Shown one piece after another: positions 30,602-32,141 of a stretch of 32,141 bases of DNA (position 1 is its first letter; every line of letters starts with the position of its first letter). This stretch comes from Actinomycetota bacterium (GTDB lineage Bacteria > Actinomycetota > Acidimicrobiia > Acidimicrobiales > Aldehydirespiratoraceae), in assembly GCA_012271125.1 (NCBI GenBank), contig JAAXHB010000028.1, positions 1 through 32,141 of the forward strand, in the 5' to 3' direction. Under the pieces are notes generated by a model. That model saw only the letters and a program-made list of their open reading frames with translations. It was not told where the DNA came from and did not search any database. The translations under genes and the position numbers were made by a program.

Positions 30602-30880
30602 ATGAATAAAGGTGAACTCGTCGCAGCAATGGCGGGTCAAGCCGATGTCTCTCAGGCTGATGCTGGAAGGTGTCTCGACGCCTTCCTGTCAACAGTTGAG
30701 GACGAAGTATGCAGCGGCGGCGACGTAAACATCTCGGGTTACCTAAAGTTTTCCCGTACTCGCCGCAGCGCACGCACCGCCCGCAACCCAAGAACGGGCG
30801 AAACCGTCAATGTGCCAGCGACAAACGCAATGAAGGTGCAAGTCGGTTCCAAGCTCAAGGCTGCTGTTAAAGCTTCCTAA
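30602..30880 (+). CDS. HU-family nucleoid DNA-binding protein
   Basis: The 92-residue product starts Met-Asn-Lys-Gly-Glu-Leu-Val-Ala-Ala-Met, has the HU helix pair, then Gly-Asp-Val-Asn-Ile-Ser-Gly-Tyr-Leu-Lys-Phe. The DNA-binding arm Arg-Asn-Pro-Arg-Thr-Gly-Glu-Thr-Val-Asn-Val-Pro-Ala matches the HU consensus. A C-terminal Lys-Leu-Lys-Ala-Ala-Val helix completes it. HU bends and compacts DNA as a dimer. There is a strong AAAGGAG site at 30590-30596. It lacks the long Lys/Ala tail of mycobacterial HupB. It has its own upstream gap and a strong hairpin behind it, so it is probably monocistronic. Confidence 0.95.
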   Translation: MNKGELVAAMAGQADVSQADAGRCLDAFLSTVEDEVCSGGDVNISGYLKFSRTRRSARTARNPRTGETVNVPATNAMKVQVGSKLKAAVKAS

Positions 30881-30886
30881 AGCAAT

Positions 30887-30917
30887 GGTGGGTACCGGCA
30901 AGTCGCCGGTACCCACC
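30887..30917 (+). terminator. 13-bp hairpin downstream of the HU gene
   Basis: GGTGGGTACCGGC and GCCGGTACCCACC pair perfectly around loop AAGTC, six bases after the HU stop. No T-tract follows, so it is either a non-canonical terminator or an mRNA 3'-end stabiliser. Confidence 0.75.
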
Positions 30918-30990
30918 CAAAGCCTGCGCAATCACCCCAGTTATGGGCACCCAAATCATGGGCTTCTCTAGCGCAGCTTTGTAAACACTT

Positions 30991-31416
30991 ATGCCCATCA
31001 ATCCGGCTGACGTAATCGCACACCGCGACCCGTTCCTATTCGTTGATGAAATAACAGAACTGGTTCCCGGGGTCAGCGCCCGAGGCACTTGGCACCTAAC
31101 CGGCGACGAAGCCTTCTTCCAAGGACATTTCCCCGAACGCCCCACCCTTCCAGGCGTTCTAATGTGTGAAGCAATCGCCCAACTTGGTGCCGTCGCCTTG
31201 CTAAGCGACGACCGTTTCAGCGGCAAACTCCCCTTATTCGGCGGTATCGACTCCGCTCGCTTCCGTCATCAAGTCGTCCCCGGCGACACTCTCGAACTTT
31301 CAGTTGAAATGACCAAACTCAGCGCCCGAGCCGGCAAAGGCAAAGGCAGCGCCACTGTTAACGGCAAAACCGCCGCCGAAGCCGGCCTCATGTTCATTAT
31401 CGCCGACACCGCATAA
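30991..31416 (+). CDS. fabZ: 3-hydroxyacyl-ACP dehydratase FabZ
   Basis: The 141-residue hot-dog protein has the FabZ motifs His-Arg-Asp-Pro-Phe-Leu-Phe-Val-Asp (about 11-19), Gly-His-Phe-Pro-Glu-Arg-Pro-Thr-Leu-Pro-Gly-Val-Leu with the catalytic His, and Cys-Glu-Ala-Ile-Ala-Gln with the catalytic Glu. It removes water from 3-hydroxyacyl-ACP in type II fatty-acid synthesis. FabZ usually has Tyr in His-Arg-Tyr-Pro-Phe; here it is Asp. The convergent fabF gene begins its 3' end 33 bases downstream. The gap holds a direct repeat AACGACGACGT. Confidence 0.92.
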   Translation: MPINPADVIAHRDPFLFVDEITELVPGVSARGTWHLTGDEAFFQGHFPERPTLPGVLMCEAIAQLGAVALLSDDRFSGKLPLFGGIDSARFRHQVVPGDTLELSVEMTKLSARAGKGKGSATVNGKTAAEAGLMFIIADTA

Positions 31417-31449
31417 CGACGACGTTTTCAACGACGACGTCTGCGGCTA

Positions 31450-32141
31450 CTAAGCCGGGCCGATTACCAAAGTCCCGTTATGTCCGCCAAATCCAAACGA
31501 GTTTGAAATAGCAATCCCCGGCTCCCAAGAAGCCGCCTCACCGGAAACCACCTGAATCGGCGGCAACTCCGGGTCCTGCTCGGTAAGTCCAGCAGTCGGC
31601 GGAATCAAGCCCTTTTGAATCGCCAACACCACCGCTGCGGCTTCCAGCGCCCCCGCAGCCCCAAGCCCATGTCCGGTAACACCCTTAGTAGAGGTCACCA
31701 ACGGCCCTGGAGATGTCCCAAAAACCGCCGCCAAAGCCTGCGCTTCAGCCGCATCGTTCAAATCCGTCGATGTGCCATGAGCGTTCACATGCACCACATC
31801 ACCAGCATCCACACCCGCATCAGCCAACGCCTGGGTCATACACGCCGCCGCTCCCGCACCGCCAGGTGCCGGTGCTGTGATGTGATATGCATCAGTATTT
31901 GATGCCGACCCCAGCACTTCGGCCAAAATCGTCGCCCCTCGACCTTGCGCCTGATCCCATTCCTCCAACACCAAAATCGCCGCACCTTCGGTCATCACAA
32001 ACCCGTCACGGTTCGCATCAAAAGGCCGACTAACCCCGCTCGCGCTCAAAGCCGTCATATTCGTGAACCCCGCCACCGCGGTCGGCGTAAACGGTGCTTC
32101 TGAACCACCGGCAAGCATCGCATCACAACGCCCGTCAGCGA
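31450..32141 (-). CDS. fabF: Beta-ketoacyl-ACP synthase II, C-terminal part (5' end beyond window)
   Basis: The frame stays open through the window edge, so the N-terminal part with the active-site Cys is missing. The visible ~230 residues start Ala-Asp-Gly-Arg-Cys-Asp-Ala-Met-Leu-Ala-Gly-Gly-Ser-Glu-Ala. They include the two catalytic histidines in Val-Asn-Ala-His-Gly-Thr-Ser-Thr and Lys-Gly-Val-Thr-Gly-His-Gly-Leu-Gly-Ala-Ala-Gly, and end Asn-Ser-Phe-Gly-Phe-Gly-Gly-His-Asn. This is the elongating condensing enzyme of type II fatty-acid synthesis, fitting the fabZ neighbour. Confidence 0.94.
   Translation of the reverse strand, partial: ADGRCDAMLAGGSEAPFTPTAVAGFTNMTALSASGVSRPFDANRDGFVMTEGAAILVLEEWDQAQGRGATILAEVLGSASNTDAYHITAPAPGGAGAAACMTQALADAGVDAGDVVHVNAHGTSTDLNDAAEAQALAAVFGTSPGPLVTSTKGVTGHGLGAAGALEAAAVVLAIQKGLIPPTAGLTEQDPELPPIQVVSGEAASWEPGIAISNSFGFGGHNGTLVIGPA

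Overview
The window is a compact, almost fully coding stretch of chromosome from a mid-GC actinobacterium. An uncultured Acidimicrobiia-like lineage is my best guess. This rests on a mycothione reductase gene, on the gcvH-garA-MerR-DUF151-MerR gene order also known from mycobacteria, on the holA-rpsT-lepA-hrcA-dnaJ order, and on a tRNA gene without encoded CCA. No intergenic space exceeds about 215 bases, and many neighbouring genes overlap by 1-4 bases. I see no plasmid, phage, IS element or CRISPR array.

Layout. 1-5862: the end of a probable ComEC gene, holA, rpsT (opposite strand), lepA, hrcA and dnaJ (replication clamp loading, translation, heat-shock control). 5859-7507 (minus): a translationally coupled pair, a degenerate Ser/Thr kinase-like membrane protein followed by a membrane protein with a C-terminal LysM-like segment. 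7660-11893: a PDZ/radical-SAM/DUF512 protein coupled to der, then a SpoIIE-type phosphatase and a small zinc-ribbon membrane protein. 11951-15075: tRNA-Pro(GGG) directly abutting a class II aldolase gene, then selD (minus), whose catalytic residue is encoded by an in-frame UGA (selenocysteine), then a nitronate-monooxygenase-like flavoprotein. 15115-16927: an SRAP/HMCES-like protein, a HIT protein and a phosphatidylglycerophosphate synthase-like enzyme. 17035-21267: gcvH, garA-like FHA protein, MerR (FtsR-like), DUF151 nuclease, second MerR, gcvT. 21264-23757 (minus): mycothione reductase and aroC. 23816-24811: solitary DNA methyltransferase. 24996-28691 (minus): gcvP and a crotonase. 28769-30387: DUF35-like protein and thiolase-like partner. 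30602-32141: HU, FabZ and (minus) the 3' part of fabF.

Three signals stand out. First, selD is a selenoprotein gene: the reading frame runs through a UGA inside the conserved Gly-Ala-Gly-U-Gly-Cys-Lys loop, behind a strong Shine-Dalgarno site and ahead of a plausible SECIS hairpin. Second, a family of short hairpin repeats sits in frame inside two adjacent essential-type genes (two copies in the DUF512 gene, one in the der linker). The 10-bp stems differ between copies but keep their pairing, and all copies use the same reading frame. I do not recognise this family. Third, many housekeeping genes carry short in-frame tandem duplications (12-, 15- or 18-bp units) in what look like surface loops or linkers.

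The three glycine-cleavage genes (gcvH, gcvT, gcvP) are spread over 12 kb with regulators between them, and no glycine riboswitch was seen.
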